Made by a program: the position numbers and the translations under genes
Origin: Brachionus plicatilis
Taxonomy: Eukaryota > Rotifera > Eurotatoria > Ploima > Brachionidae
Assembly (NCBI GenBank): GCA_010279815.1
Contig: QEOQ01000141.1
Location: 62,001-126,000, forward strand
DNA length: 64,000 bases
Reading direction: 5' to 3'
The notes under the pieces: model-generated
Told to the model about the DNA's origin: nothing
Seen by the model: the letters and a program-made list of their open reading frames with translations, nothing else
Databases searched by the model: none
Part shown: piece after piece, positions 34,545 through 45,400 of the stretch
Layout: each line of letters starts with the position of its first letter
How positions within the stretch are numbered: position 1 is the stretch's first letter

Positions 34545-34905
34545 CAATAAAAATATCTTTTTTTTTTCATAATTAAGCCACATTTTTCACATGTTTTAGA
34601 TTCATTATTTTGAGTAGATTCTTGATTGAATGTTTTTTGTTTTTATTGATTATTAGGCACAACTTCGGTTAAATCATCATCATCATAAGAGATGCCTTTT
34701 GGATCTCCACCACCGCCAACTGAATCTGATGGTTGTATTATTATTTAATTGGAGTAATAAATTGGTGGTTGGTAAATAATTTGCTTTTTTATTTCATCTG
34801 AAACATTTGCTTGTTCCACTTGCTCATCATGACCAGAGTGCTCTGCATCGGATATAAAAGCTGAACCATTTTCTTTTTTATCGGTTATTTTGTGATACAT
34901 TGAAA
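34545..34905 (-). pseudogene. Short coding remnant with two in-frame TAA codons
   Basis: From ATG near 34905 one frame reads MYHKITDKKENGSAFISDAE... to YYSN, stop, then IIIQPSDSVGGGGDPKGISY...VVPNNQ, stop, then KQKTFNQESTQNNESKTCEK CGLIMKKKD. Hydrophilic, Asp-rich sequence on both sides of each stop and a closing Cys-x2-Cys suggest one former protein with two nonsense changes. No family is recognised; it may be the tail of a transposon protein. Confidence 0.4.
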
Positions 34906-35296
34906 TTTATTACAAAATAACTCATTTTGAAGTTTTTTAATTTTGATTAATCAATATATCAAATACAATTCTTTTTATATAAAATTTTGAGGCTGAAAAT
35001 TAATTAATTAGATGGATTTTTAATTAATTAGAGAGGTTTTAATCAATTAGATAGACATTTATATAATTTGTTTGATTTTTTAATAAATAGGTATTTTTTT
35101 AATTAAAAGGGTTGGTTTCATTTTTTTTGACACTTTTATTAATATTTTGAGGTATTTTTTGACAAATTAGAGGTAATTTTTAATAAATTTGAGGTATTAA
35201 AAAACCGATAGCCGAAATTCATTCTAAAATGATCCACATTCAAAGAAGCTTGGGACAAGGCAGCAAACAGCTTAAAAGCAAAAAATGCTAGAAAAT

Positions 35297-35613
35297 GGCA
35301 AAATGTATTTTATTGTACATTTTTATATTTTTTCATTTTTACATTTTTGAGAGAAGAAAAAAAAATCTTAAAATCAAAAAATCTAAAAAAAATTTTCATT
35401 CTAGAAAAGTAATAATAAATTTGCAATTAATTAAAAGGGATTTTCAAAAAATTATCCTTGGTTTTTACATTTAAATTTTTTTACAACTCCTTTTTAAGTA
35501 ATTGCGAATTTATTATTACTTTTATTGAATGAAAATTTTTTTTAGATTTTTTGATTTTAAGATTTTTTTCTTCTCTCAAAATTGTAAAAATGTACAATAA
35601 AATACATTTTGCC
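35297..35613. mobile_element. MITE with GGCAAAATG termini, copy 1 (317 bp), 8-bp target duplication
   Basis: Terminal GGCAAAATG / CATTTTGCC; the two halves are nearly complete inverted repeats (TTTTTGAGAGAAGAAAAAAA, AAGTAATAATAAATTTGC). Flanked by TAGAAAAT on both sides (35289-35296, 35614-35621). No ORF. A second copy lies at 57897-58221. Confidence 0.92.
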
Positions 35614-35860
35614 TAGAAAATAAAATCTGTTTTGTAAATAAAATAAATTATTTAAAATTTTTTAATTCCAGTATCGATAGCCGCTGTGAATACTCCAAAT
35701 CTTCAATCTCAGGAACTAACCGTTGGATATAGATATCTAAGTCTCTTTCACAATTCGACTTGTTGAACGGTTTTGAATCGATAATGTAATTGAATTTCGT
35801 GTTCATGCTGCCAATATGTAAAACTTTACACTTATTAATGTTTAATAAAGTAGACCAGTC

Positions 35861-37507
35861 GGGTCTTGTCAATTTCATGATCTGTAGATCACAAATTTTA
35901 CTCGCAAAATTTATCTTGTAAATTTTATGAACTTTAGATCACATTTTTTATGATAAAATTTTTTATTGTAAATTTTATGAACAAAATAAGAAAATAAAAA
36001 ATAAAAATAGATTTCAAATTTTTGATCACATACTTTACAAAAATTAAATAAAAAAAATTAAATTCCATAATCCAAAAATTGTTTACTTTTTATTTCAAAA
36101 ATTTGAACTTAAATTTAAATTTAAATCTTATAATTGAAATTTTAAAATGGACTTCAAAGAGATATTTCAAATGGATGCATTAGCGCAGATAAATTTATTA
36201 ATGTCTATTGGTTTGTTATACCGTATGTGTATTTGAACCGTAATAAACTAATACCACAATTTTAATAAAACATCCTCAATTTTAATAATTTTTCACACAT
36301 TTAATACTTTTTGTACTAATTTAATTAAATCGCAACTATTATAGTACTTTTGATACAATTTTAATAAAATGACAATATATTCATTAAAAGTGCCACAAAT
36401 TTAGTCAATTATTAATTGATAATTACCGATAAGTTTTTTTCTATTTAATGATAATCAAGTCATGACAAAATTAAGACGGCATTAAATAGAAAAAGACTTG
36501 GGTTAATTGAATTTTTGAATGCAAAAAAAATTCCACACTGAACCAATCATTGAGAATGATGATCTTTTAGATGCTCATGATTGGAATAAATTGGGAAAAA
36601 CAATTCAGCATGTAGGTGAATAATATATGGTTAGAGATGGTAATGACAGAAAAAATTGTAAACTGTCAAGAGATGAATGTAAACAATATTTACAAAGATT
36701 ACAAAATAAACCATGGAAAAAATTTGATGAGATGATAACAGATGTTTTCAGTATTCATTTGATTAAAATGAACAATAACAACTGGAAAAATAGTACTTGT
36801 ACATGTGTAGACTGGTTGAAAAATTACAAATGTTCACATACAATAGCAGTAGCTTACAGACTCAATTTGGTAAATTTCAATGACGTTTTTATGGACCTAC
36901 CAATTAGTAATAAGAAGAAAAAAGGAGCTCCACAAAAGACTAATTTTTTGAAATTATTTGGAGTTTTTTTATTATATTTTTGGTATTTTTTATTAAATTT
37001 ATGGTGATTTGAATTAAAATTGTGTCAAAAGTACTATAATAGTTGCGATTTAATTAAATTAGTGGAAAAAGTATTAAATGTGTGAAAAATTATTAAAATT
37101 GTGGATGTTTTATTAAATTTGAACAGTTTAAAATGCCAATAATAAGCGTTTTAGAAGTCGTGGATAACTGTATTTTTTAAAAGAAAAAAAGAAACTTGTG
37201 AGATCGAAGAACCAAAATTAACAAAAGAAAATAAACAATTGATTGATAATAGCACTCAAACTGAGTGGTCACCGTATGCCGAAACTTTGATCAAATGTAA
37301 ATTGAATTGTACAAAAGTAAAACATAATTTAAGAAACAAAAAAAAATAATTTTTGATTTTTTTTTAAATTTATTTTGAAATTAATAATTAAAAATTTGAA
37401 ATTTTGTGATCTATTTTTTTAAATTTTCTTATTTTGTTCATAAAATTTACAATAAAAAATTTTATCATAAAAAATGTGATCTAAAGTTCATAAAATTGAC
37501 AAGACCC
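35861..37507. mobile_element. MULE-like DNA transposon derivative (1647 bp), 8-bp target duplication
   Basis: Outer inverted ends GGGTCTTGTCAATTT / AAATTGACAAGACCC extend inward about 160 bp; the left arm has an extra repeat unit of about 57 bp. Flanks GACCAGTC (35853-35860 and 37508-37515) are identical. A second, inner pair of inverted repeats of about 115 bp (36268-36380 and 37008-37120) brackets a plus-strand SWIM zinc-finger ORF. The SWIM domain, TIR-type ends and an 8-10-bp duplication fit a Mutator-like element that has lost its catalytic domain. Confidence 0.85.
36540..37007 (+). pseudogene. C-terminal fragment of a MULE-type transposase with SWIM zinc finger
   Basis: Coding sense begins around 36540 (IENDDLLDAHDWNKLGKTIQ), is broken by a stop, and reopens at 36627 (MVRDGNDRKNCKL). 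SWIM motif C-x-C-x(n)-C-x-H is visible as CTCVDWLKNYKCSHTIAVAY, followed by LPISNKKKKGAPQK, the basic Gly-Pro-like segment after SWIM in MULE transposases. The DDE catalytic core is absent. The reading then runs into the inner inverted repeat, so the C-terminal tail (perhaps EIEEPKLTKENKQ, about 37210) is displaced. Confidence 0.7.
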
Positions 37508-37740
37508 GACCAGTCTCTGCACCATCTACATACATTATCTTTGTCTGATGTAAACTGAGGATCGAACTGAAACTTTTGATAATCGTAATAATTTTTGTGT
37601 CATCTGCATAAGCTTCACATTCATTATCGATAATTTCAAGTCATTAAGGTAAATAACGAAAAGTAATAGCCCAAGTACTGAGCCCTTATCACATCTACCC
37701 ATATAACTCGAAATTGAGATTCTTCTTCGAATCCGAATGA

Positions 37741-38335
37741 CTAATGCTTTACACAGTGTTAAATACTAATGACTTGCTAAGCGCATCATAACATAATATT
37801 GCACTGTGAAACTAAAGTCATTTAAGTAGACTGTAGCCGGTGTGGAAGTTACTGAGAGAACTTCAAGATGTTGTAGTTGATGTTGAGTTACTGAGAGAAC
37901 TTCAACACTAATTTAAGTTTAAAATTAAATTAAAGATTTATTTGCTAAAGGTGCAAGTAAATTAATAAAAAAATAAGACAAAAGCTAAAAGAGAGCAAAA
38001 ATTTGACTTAAAGGGTTTTTTTTACCATAAGTTATTTTTAAAAATACGCCATGATTGCATTTTAATAAAAAATATGTGTAATTACGATCCATAACTCATT
38101 CTTTCCTTCTCTATATTATTAATCAGAAAAATTTAAATATTTAAAGGTTGAAATTTGAAAGCTTTTTATTTGGTTACCAATTACTTTATTATTTATTGAA
38201 TTGGTTAATTAGTTAAGTCAAGTTGATTTTTAGAAAATCCCAGGAAAAAATATTGTCATTCTTAATGGATATAATTCAATATTAAAAAGTTAGTATCATT
38301 ATGTTGAAAAAAAAAACAAAAGCTAAAATAGAGTT
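37741..38335. other. AT-rich intergenic DNA
   Basis: A short direct repeat, GTTACTGAGAGAACTTCAA, occurs twice at about 37850-37900, with GATGTTGTAGTTGATGTTG between; the latter resembles the unit of the microsatellite in the neighbouring gene (38696-39030). Nothing else recognised. Confidence 0.5.
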
Positions 38336-39194
38336 TTAACCAACACATTTATTATTTGTATGGCATCTATTGGATTGGCATTCAACATTGTCAATGCATG
38401 AGTTACCATTCGATTTGGTACATCGATCGCCTTGATTGTTAGTATACGGCGATTTACAACTAAAAATTTTCAAACAAAATTAAATAACTATAATGTATTA
38501 AAATAATTATTACCTGCACAAACTTCCCGAACAGAATGTGGTAGAAAAAATTGAAGAAGGGGATTGATTTATCCCAGAAACATTTGTTCCTAAGCATCCT
38601 GAGTCTGAATTACACGGTAAACCGACAGGATCTTTTTTTAATTTATAAAGTTTATAATAAACAAAAAAAAAATTTGACTAGTTTACTAATTATTATTGAA
38701 GTTGTAGTTGATGTTGTGGTTGATGTTGTGGTTGATGTTGTGGTTGATGTTGTGGTTGATGTTGTGATGGTTGTAGTTGAAGTTGTAGTTGAAGTTGTGG
38801 TTGATGTTGTGGTGGTTGTAGTTGATGTTGTGGTTGATGTTGTGGTGGTTGTAGTTGATGTTGTGGTTGATGTTGTGGTTGATGTTGTGGTGGTTGTAGT
38901 TGATGTTGTGGTTGATGTTGTGGTTGATGTTGTGGTTGATGTTGTGGTTGATGTTGTGGTTGATGTTGTGATGGTTGTAGTTGATGTTGTGGTTGATGTT
39001 GTGGTGGTTGTAGTTGATGTTGTAGTGTTCGTAGTTTTAATTTCAAAGGTCGATATTTGATGATCTTTACACCTTGAAGTGGTATTATAAACATGATTTT
39101 GATAAATAATCCATATTGATCCAAGGGTAAGTAAATAGAATATCGTAAAATGGACAATAGCTAAGTATGAACAAATACATAACTTACTCGACAT
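38336..39194 (-). CDS. Membrane-anchored protein with Thr/Ser-repeat stalk and Cys-rich end, three exons (249 aa)
   Basis: Exons 38687-39194, 38514-38631, 38336-38459; phases match and total 250 codons. The N-terminus has one hydrophobic helix (YLAIVHFTIFYLLTLGSIWI) preceded by MSSKLCICS, so a type II anchor or uncleaved signal. Residues about 55-165 are a Thr/Ser array (units TTTS and TTTTTTS), presumably heavily O-glycosylated like mucin stalks. The last 75 residues have ten Cys (CNSDSGC, CSGSLCSCKSP, CTKSNGNSCIDNVECQSNRC), a disulfide-rich cap. The stalk is encoded by a GTTGTGGTTGAT-type microsatellite, so its length is probably variable. No family recognised for the cap. Confidence 0.8.
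38696..39030. repeat. Coding microsatellite/minisatellite (GTTGTGGTTGATGTT units)
   Basis: About 335 bp of 12- and 15-nt units (GTTGATGTTGTGG variants with GTTGTAG and GTTGTGATGG interruptions). It encodes the Thr/Ser stalk on the minus strand. Because unit lengths are multiples of three, other frames (Val/Asp-rich on plus, Gln/His/Pro-rich on minus) are also open and are artefacts. Confidence 0.9.
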
Positions 39195-40401
39195 TATTTT
39201 TTAGTTTTTTTCAACAGTAAAAATTATGGTATTATATAAAAATAAAAAAATATCAAAATTTATCGTTTATTTAAATTTATATTTAAATTTAAAATTAGAA
39301 TTTTATTTTTTTGAACAGGTCTAACTAAAATAATAAGAGTTCCATATAATCATTTTACTGAAAAATGTTTTATTTTTTGAATTGTTTAAATTAGATTATT
39401 TGCATAATATTTTTCGAAAAAAGCTTTAGAAAAAAATATAATAAATACTCAATAACAGTAAAATTCATGGGGATTCATTTAAATTATTTTTTCGGTATTT
39501 TATTTTAATGTGTACCAAATTTCTTAATATTAGGTTTAGCTGAAGTCTAGCTGATAAGGCTTGAATTCTTTTGATTTTTAATTTTTATGTAAAATATTTT
39601 ACTTTGTTTTTCAACTCTGTAAATAGTTTGTTTAAATTAAATCAGTCATTATGCTTTTGTTTAAAAATGTATTAAATTTAAAATTCAATAGTAGACCTGC
39701 TCTTCAAGTTCCATTATCTAAATTCCTAATTAACTTGATGTATGATATTTTTTTACAGCACATTGACCATTTACCTTGACAAAATTCTGCATTAGTCGAC
39801 CTCTCCAAGACATCAGGAGATGTCTAATGCGAGCCATGAAATACACGACAACCTCCTTATTATTTTGTTTTATTTATTTAACTATAAAATAAACATTTCT
39901 TTCAAGTAAATTGATTTTTAAAATTGAAATTTATTTAAATTATCCCTGACCTCTCATTAAAATATCAAGGTAGCAATCAAACAGAAGATACTTGAGCATT
40001 AAATGGCAGATTATTAAGTGAACATTTATCTGACGGAACTATAGCTTATTAAGGATTTGTGTAAATAAAAAATAAATTTTGTTATTTTTGGTTCAAAAAT
40101 TAATTTTGTCCTTTATTGACTTTAAAAAAAATTTAAAAAAATAAGATTAAAATGCATTCTTATTTTTTAGAATAAAAAATAATCAAAATTTCAGAATTTT
40201 GTGTAAAACATAATCTCTGAATAAATTTAAAAAACTTCAAGATGTTTAGTGTTGATTTCAGTTTTCACTAGTCTTGACTGAATGAAATACGCTCAAAAGA
40301 TCATGCATTTTTATCCTCTGTTTCGAGTCTTATAAGATTTATTTTATCAAAAGCGTTTATTTTTTTCTAATTTTGGCTCATCTCTTGATAAAAAAATACA
40401 A
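39195..40401. other. AT-rich intergenic DNA
   Basis: Mostly featureless. A GC-richer patch at 39785-39860 contains an imperfect hairpin, GCATTAG...CTAATGC (39792-39834). This is a divergent promoter region between two membrane-protein genes. Confidence 0.5.
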
Positions 40402-41820
40402 ATGTTGAAAATCAGAAGTTTGCTCGGTTTTATACTTTTGCTACACACATGCGCTTTCAATGCAGCTCCGTATGAAACTTTTAGTCACGATTCAGCAGAT
40501 AACAGGACTTGGAACGATCTAAACAAAACAGTCAAGAGTTTTAACCGATCAAATATGGTAGCGTCTGAATTTTCAAATCTTTTGAATACCAATTGGTCAT
40601 TTTTCGACATCGATTTAAATCAAAATGAGGAAAATTCAACAACCTTTCCAATCTTGAATGTTTCCAATGGCACTGCTGAAATCTTGAATGAAAATTTAAC
40701 CAACACTGAACCATTGAACGCCATTGTACACAATTCAACATTTAAACTCCCGATCGTCATGAATTCTTCAATTGAATTACAGGATTTAAATGCATCCATG
40801 GTAAACCCAATTGTTGAAATTATGGACCCAATTCTTGATAATCAAACTTCAAATTCAGATATCAATTCAATTGAAGGAACTATTCAATTTGATCAGATAG
40901 CTAGCTCTAATGATTTTGTCAAGCCGATCGAAAATGTAACAGTGGATGACGAGCAAACTGCGGATGTAAATGCCAATGTAACTGGAGAATTTTTTCCAAT
41001 TTCTTCCAGTCTAATAATGAATGAATCGAATCTTTTTGAATTGCATTCTTTTATTAAATTAGTCTCCATTGAATCATCCAACGAAAGCTACTTGCCATCC
41101 GATGTTTATGCCTTAGAAGCGAGTGTAAGTTGGAAAATTCAAAATTAATTTCAAAACATTTTTCAAAAATTTATTTATTTTTAGATAAAGCATTCTATTA
41201 TTAAGTACATAGATCCTAAGATTGGTAAATTTAGAGTTAAATTGAATTTTGATTCGAACATTGACCAAATGTCAAGTACTCAGGAAGAACTTCCATTGAA
41301 CATTAGTGTTTGCATTCAAAGCCCCATTGAAATAAGTGAAATTAAATTTCGTGATGCTTTGGTCGAGTATGCTGCAAATACGAAACGTTGCATCATGCAA
41401 AACCAAACTGAAATTAGATGCTCTCTGTTCAGGGCTAAAGATTCAAATAGTTTATTGAGAATTTCTGATTATTGGATTGATCTTGGCCAAACTATTCCAA
41501 GTCAAGGTAAAAAAAAAAAAATTTTTAATTTATTTGACAATTATAAATTTAAAGAGAAACTAAGCGGAAATGAATATGAAATTTTTACATACAAACCGGT
41601 GTGGATAGTTGGTCTGGCTATAATCGGTGGTATTATTGCCATTTTTTTCTTGGGATGCGTTGTTGCCATTTGCTATACAAGAAGACCATATAAGCGATGT
41701 GGTAAAGTTTACGAAATTGATTCGGCTACCCGAAAAAATAACCAGCCATTTATTCCTGGAGTTCATCCGGCTACAAAAGCATCTGCAATTACCAAAACTA
41801 AAGAAATGTATTATCAATGA
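40402..41820 (+). CDS. Heavily N-glycosylated type I membrane protein, three exons (436 aa)
   Basis: Exons 40402-41124, 41185-41506, 41555-41820; totals 437 codons. Signal peptide (SLLGFILLLHTCAFNAA), ectodomain of about 335 residues with roughly 20 N-x-S/T sequons (NRT, NKT, NRS, NWS, NST, NVS, NGT, NLT, NSS, NAS...), few Cys (VCIQSP, RCIMQN, RCSLF), one membrane helix (PVWIVGLAIIGGIIAIFFLG, AICY) followed by basic RRPYKRCGK, and a cytoplasmic tail of about 45 residues ending KEMYYQ. The helix has GxxxG-like spacing. Intron 2 is a multiple of three and open, so retained forms would still be coding. A possible poly(A) signal AATAAA is at 41925. No domain family recognised; a cell-surface receptor or adhesion role is inference. 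Confidence 0.82.
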
Positions 41821-42439
41821 CAATTTTTAGGAAAAATTTTAAATCTTTAATAGCATTTTTTTAAAAATCGAATTGTAATATGACCCGGTCAATTTTTTAT
41901 CAAAATTTTAATTTATTTACATTTAATAAACGAGTAACTTGATTACTGATTTAATTTTTTCTGTACTCTTTTCCTTATTAAAGACTTAAGAGAATTTTAC
42001 TTGTTAAATTTACTAAATTTTAAAGGATTTTGCATGCAAAAATCTAAAAAAACTTTTCAGAAGCCAGTCCGATTCTTGAAAAAATTTCAATCAATTCACC
42101 AGAAGAAGACGGAAAAAACCCAAGAAAATTAAATGAATATCTAAAAAGTTCACCATTTCTATCGAAAATATCTATTGATAGTGTTAAATTACTAAACAAA
42201 TGATTTGCCAATTTAAGTCGAATTAAAAAAAAATTCAAGAAATCAGAACTTACAAACTTTTGATCAATTTTTCCTTTTTAAGTTATGGATCAAATGATTA
42301 AAAAAAAAACACGAACGAATTTAAAAAAAAAAAACGTTATGTATTTTAGCCATTTTTTTTATTTTCTTATTGATTTTAATATTTAAAAAAACGTGAAAAA
42401 GTGTCAATTTTAATCGTGTTTATTTAATTTTTTTTTTAA
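41821..42439. other. Spacer with a possible orphan exon
   Basis: At 42060-42201 the plus strand reads EASPILEKISINSPEEDGKN ... VKLLNK, then stop, directly after an acceptor-like TTTTCAG. It could be an alternative last exon of the upstream gene or a remnant of a gene cut by the adjacent retrotransposon. The rest is AT-rich. Confidence 0.4.
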
Positions 42440-45400
42440 TTGTGGGCAATACTTTTAAAAGTAATTTCGGTATCAGGCGGTAGCATAAATCAAACCTTCA
42501 AACCCCGTGGACTAAACTCAACACAACAAACTGGAATATGTGGATGGTGTGGTAATGAACAGCATGATCGCAATCAATGTCCAGCCAGAGGCAAAACCTG
42601 CAACAAATGTGGCACTGAAGGCCACTACGGCAAGATGTGCCGCAAATCAAAAGACATAACAACTCAAAAACCAAATAGTCAGATGAACAGAAATCGAGGC
42701 AGCACTAAGTCACTAATTCACTTGGAAAAATGACTCATAGTAACACGGTGGCAACAGTCAGCCATCACTTAAAAGGAAACCCAGCAAGTTTGAACAACAG
42801 CAACCGAAACATCTCGTTAACACAACAACAATACGATGAATACTCGCGCTATTTGAAGGCAACGGAGTGGGACACGTTCAACATGGTAATTGACAGTCGG
42901 ACATGTGACCCCATGACTAACATAGTCATCAACGGTACTGAAATACGGGTAATGGTAGACACCGGACCAGCAGCAAATGCGGTAAATGAACAGACCTACA
43001 ACACCATGGATCCAAAGCCACCACTCAAACAACTCAAACTACCGCTCTACGTATTTGGTAATCCAGACAAACCATTGAAAACTCTTGGTTATTTTTCAAC
43101 CAGGTTAAGATGGAGGACAAACCAATCGGGTGCACAGATAGTTGTAATGAAGGGAAACTCACATCAGAACTTAATCGGCAGACACACGGCGGTAGAACTC
43201 GGTATGGTTTCTTTGAACTTGGGCCAAGCAGATCTTAACCAAATGGGACAGAAACTCCAGTACAGCAAATCCGAACTTGTCGTTCTCTATCCAGAATTGT
43301 TCAGTGGAAAACTGGGCTGCGCAATCAACACAGAAGTCAAATTAGAAATTGATAAGATTATCATACCGGTAAAGCAACCACTACGTCCGATTGCATTTCA
43401 CTATCGCGAGGCTGTGGAGAAGGAGCTGGATAAACAAGTTGCGGAAGGCATATTGGAGAAAGGAGAGTTAGGCCATAAACCAATAACATGGATCCCCAAC
43501 CTTGTAATAGTGCCGAAGGATCGGAAACCGAATGCCAATCAGCACGACCCAGCGCATAAGCAAGAATTGGCAGTGAGGCTGACTTGTGATGCTAGGCCAG
43601 TTAACAAAGCACTAGTGAGAACAAGGTACCCAATGAAGACAATTGATGACCTGATAATGGAAGCCAACGGTGCAACAGTTTTCTCAAAACTTGACCTTAA
43701 CAAGGCTTTCCATCAGTTGATGCTTGCAGAAGAATCATGCCCATTAACCACTATCACCACCCACAAAGGTTTCTATTGGGACAAGCGACTACACATGGGC
43801 ATAGCAAGCGCATCGGAAATTTTTACCGAGAAGATAAGAGAGATGTTATCAGACCTCCCTGGACAACTAAACATGACCGATGACATCCTCGTATTCGGAA
43901 AAACCAGAGAACAGCATCAAACGAACCTGCTGGCAGTGTTGAAACGTCTATAGCAAAGCGGCCTGACGCTCAATATAGAAAAGTCAGAATTTTACAAAAA
44001 CGAGCTCACCTTTTACGGCTTGAAGTTCTCATCTATCGGTGTTTCACCAACCATGGATCGTGTGAGAGCGATCCGCCAAGCATCAGCTCCAACTAACACA
44101 AAAGACCTGCACAGTTTTCTTTACAGTGTTACATGGAGATCACGGTTCATGATAAATTTATGCACAATGGCTGAACCACTCTGGAGACTGACAAAGAGCG
44201 GCGTAAAATGGAAATGGGGAGATATCGAGCAGCGTGCGTTTGAAGATATAAAGCAAGCGTATCAACTAAATGCATAGGCTTCTTCAAAAAAGAATGGGAC
44301 ACGTCACTGACTGTGGATGCAAGCCCGGTTGGGTTGGGAGCAGTGCTCCATCAAGTCAACCCATATAATCCAAAAGAGCGCCAAATAGTTAACAGAAGTA
44401 GAACGCAGGTATAGTCAATGTGAAAAGGAAGCCCTTGGGTTAGTTTGGTCGTGCGAACGGCTTTGGTTGTATCTTCTCGGAAGACCGTTCACAATAGAAA
44501 CAGACAACCGAGCGGTCAAGATGATTTTTACCAACACAAAATCAAGACCACCTGCCAGAATAGAACGGTTAGCACTACGCCTGTCTCAATTCGACTTCAC
44601 TGTAGTTCATAAACCGGGCAGTTCAAACATCGCTGACTATTTTTCTAGGCATCCGACAACAACACCAAAAAGTGAGTTCCTTGAAGAAATAAGAGCCAGC
44701 ATTGAAAACGAAGGCTTTATCAACGCTGTCACAAGTAACAAGCTTCATTCGCAGTTACGCTTGATCAAGTTCGTTCCGAGACAAAATGCGACGAAGAACT
44801 GCAGACCCTAATCCAACTCATCGGTGATAAGACAGGTCTCAAGTTACTACCAAAGAGGATGAACGCATATAAACACGCTTTCAGTGAACTAAAAATTACG
44901 CGAGATGGTATACTTTTGAGGGGGCAGAATATCATAATACCTACAGTTCTACGAGCAAAAGTAGCTGATCTCGCTCACATTGGCCATCAAGGAATAGTCA
45001 AGACAAAGCGATTGCGCATAATGGGAATCCCTTTGGAGTACAAAACCGATAATGGCTTTTCAATCACGCGATTTTACCCAATTTGCAGAACGATTGGGTT
45101 TCAACCACCGGAAAGTAACACCGTACTGGCCTAGAGCAAATGTCACTGCTGAGAATGTGATACGAAAATTGAAGAGGGTGCTAAAGATAGCAAAGCTAGA
45201 AAAGCGAAATCCTGAAGCTGAATGAATTTTTATCTAGCTACCATGACACGCCACATAGCGCTACAGGGATTGCACCCAATATGCTGCTCTACGGCTACGC
45301 CAGGACATCAGGATTACCGATAATAGACTCAAATTATGATGTTCGACAAAAATACCATCGCATGGCTCAAGAGCAGCACAACAAGTACGCTGAACAAATG

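Larger units (their letters stand above)
33646..35296. other. AT-rich intergenic DNA upstream of GFM1
   Basis: Holds a CAGTRCTGCTACG-family repeat (33984 onward) and a small pseudogene (34545-34905), listed separately. Otherwise there is no feature. Confidence 0.5.
35648..37740 (-). pseudogene. LINE reverse transcriptase relic split by a MULE-like element
   Basis: Two pieces of one minus-strand RT. The right piece (37508-37740) has CDKGSVLGLLLFVIYLNDLK, then in a shifted frame EAYADDTKIITII (catalytic box). The left piece (35648-35860) continues with DWSTLLNINKCKVLHIGSMN and NCERDLDIYI, the thumb region that follows in LINE RTs. The 1.65-kb insertion between them is bounded by an 8-bp target duplication, so the pieces were contiguous. 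At least one frameshift shows it was decaying. Confidence 0.85.

Noticed and set aside
38551..39060. Plus-strand Val/Asp-rich ORF and minus-strand Gln/His/Pro-rich ORF over the microsatellite
   Set aside because: In-frame repeat units keep several frames open; only the Thr/Ser frame has a membrane helix, splice sites and a Cys-rich continuation.
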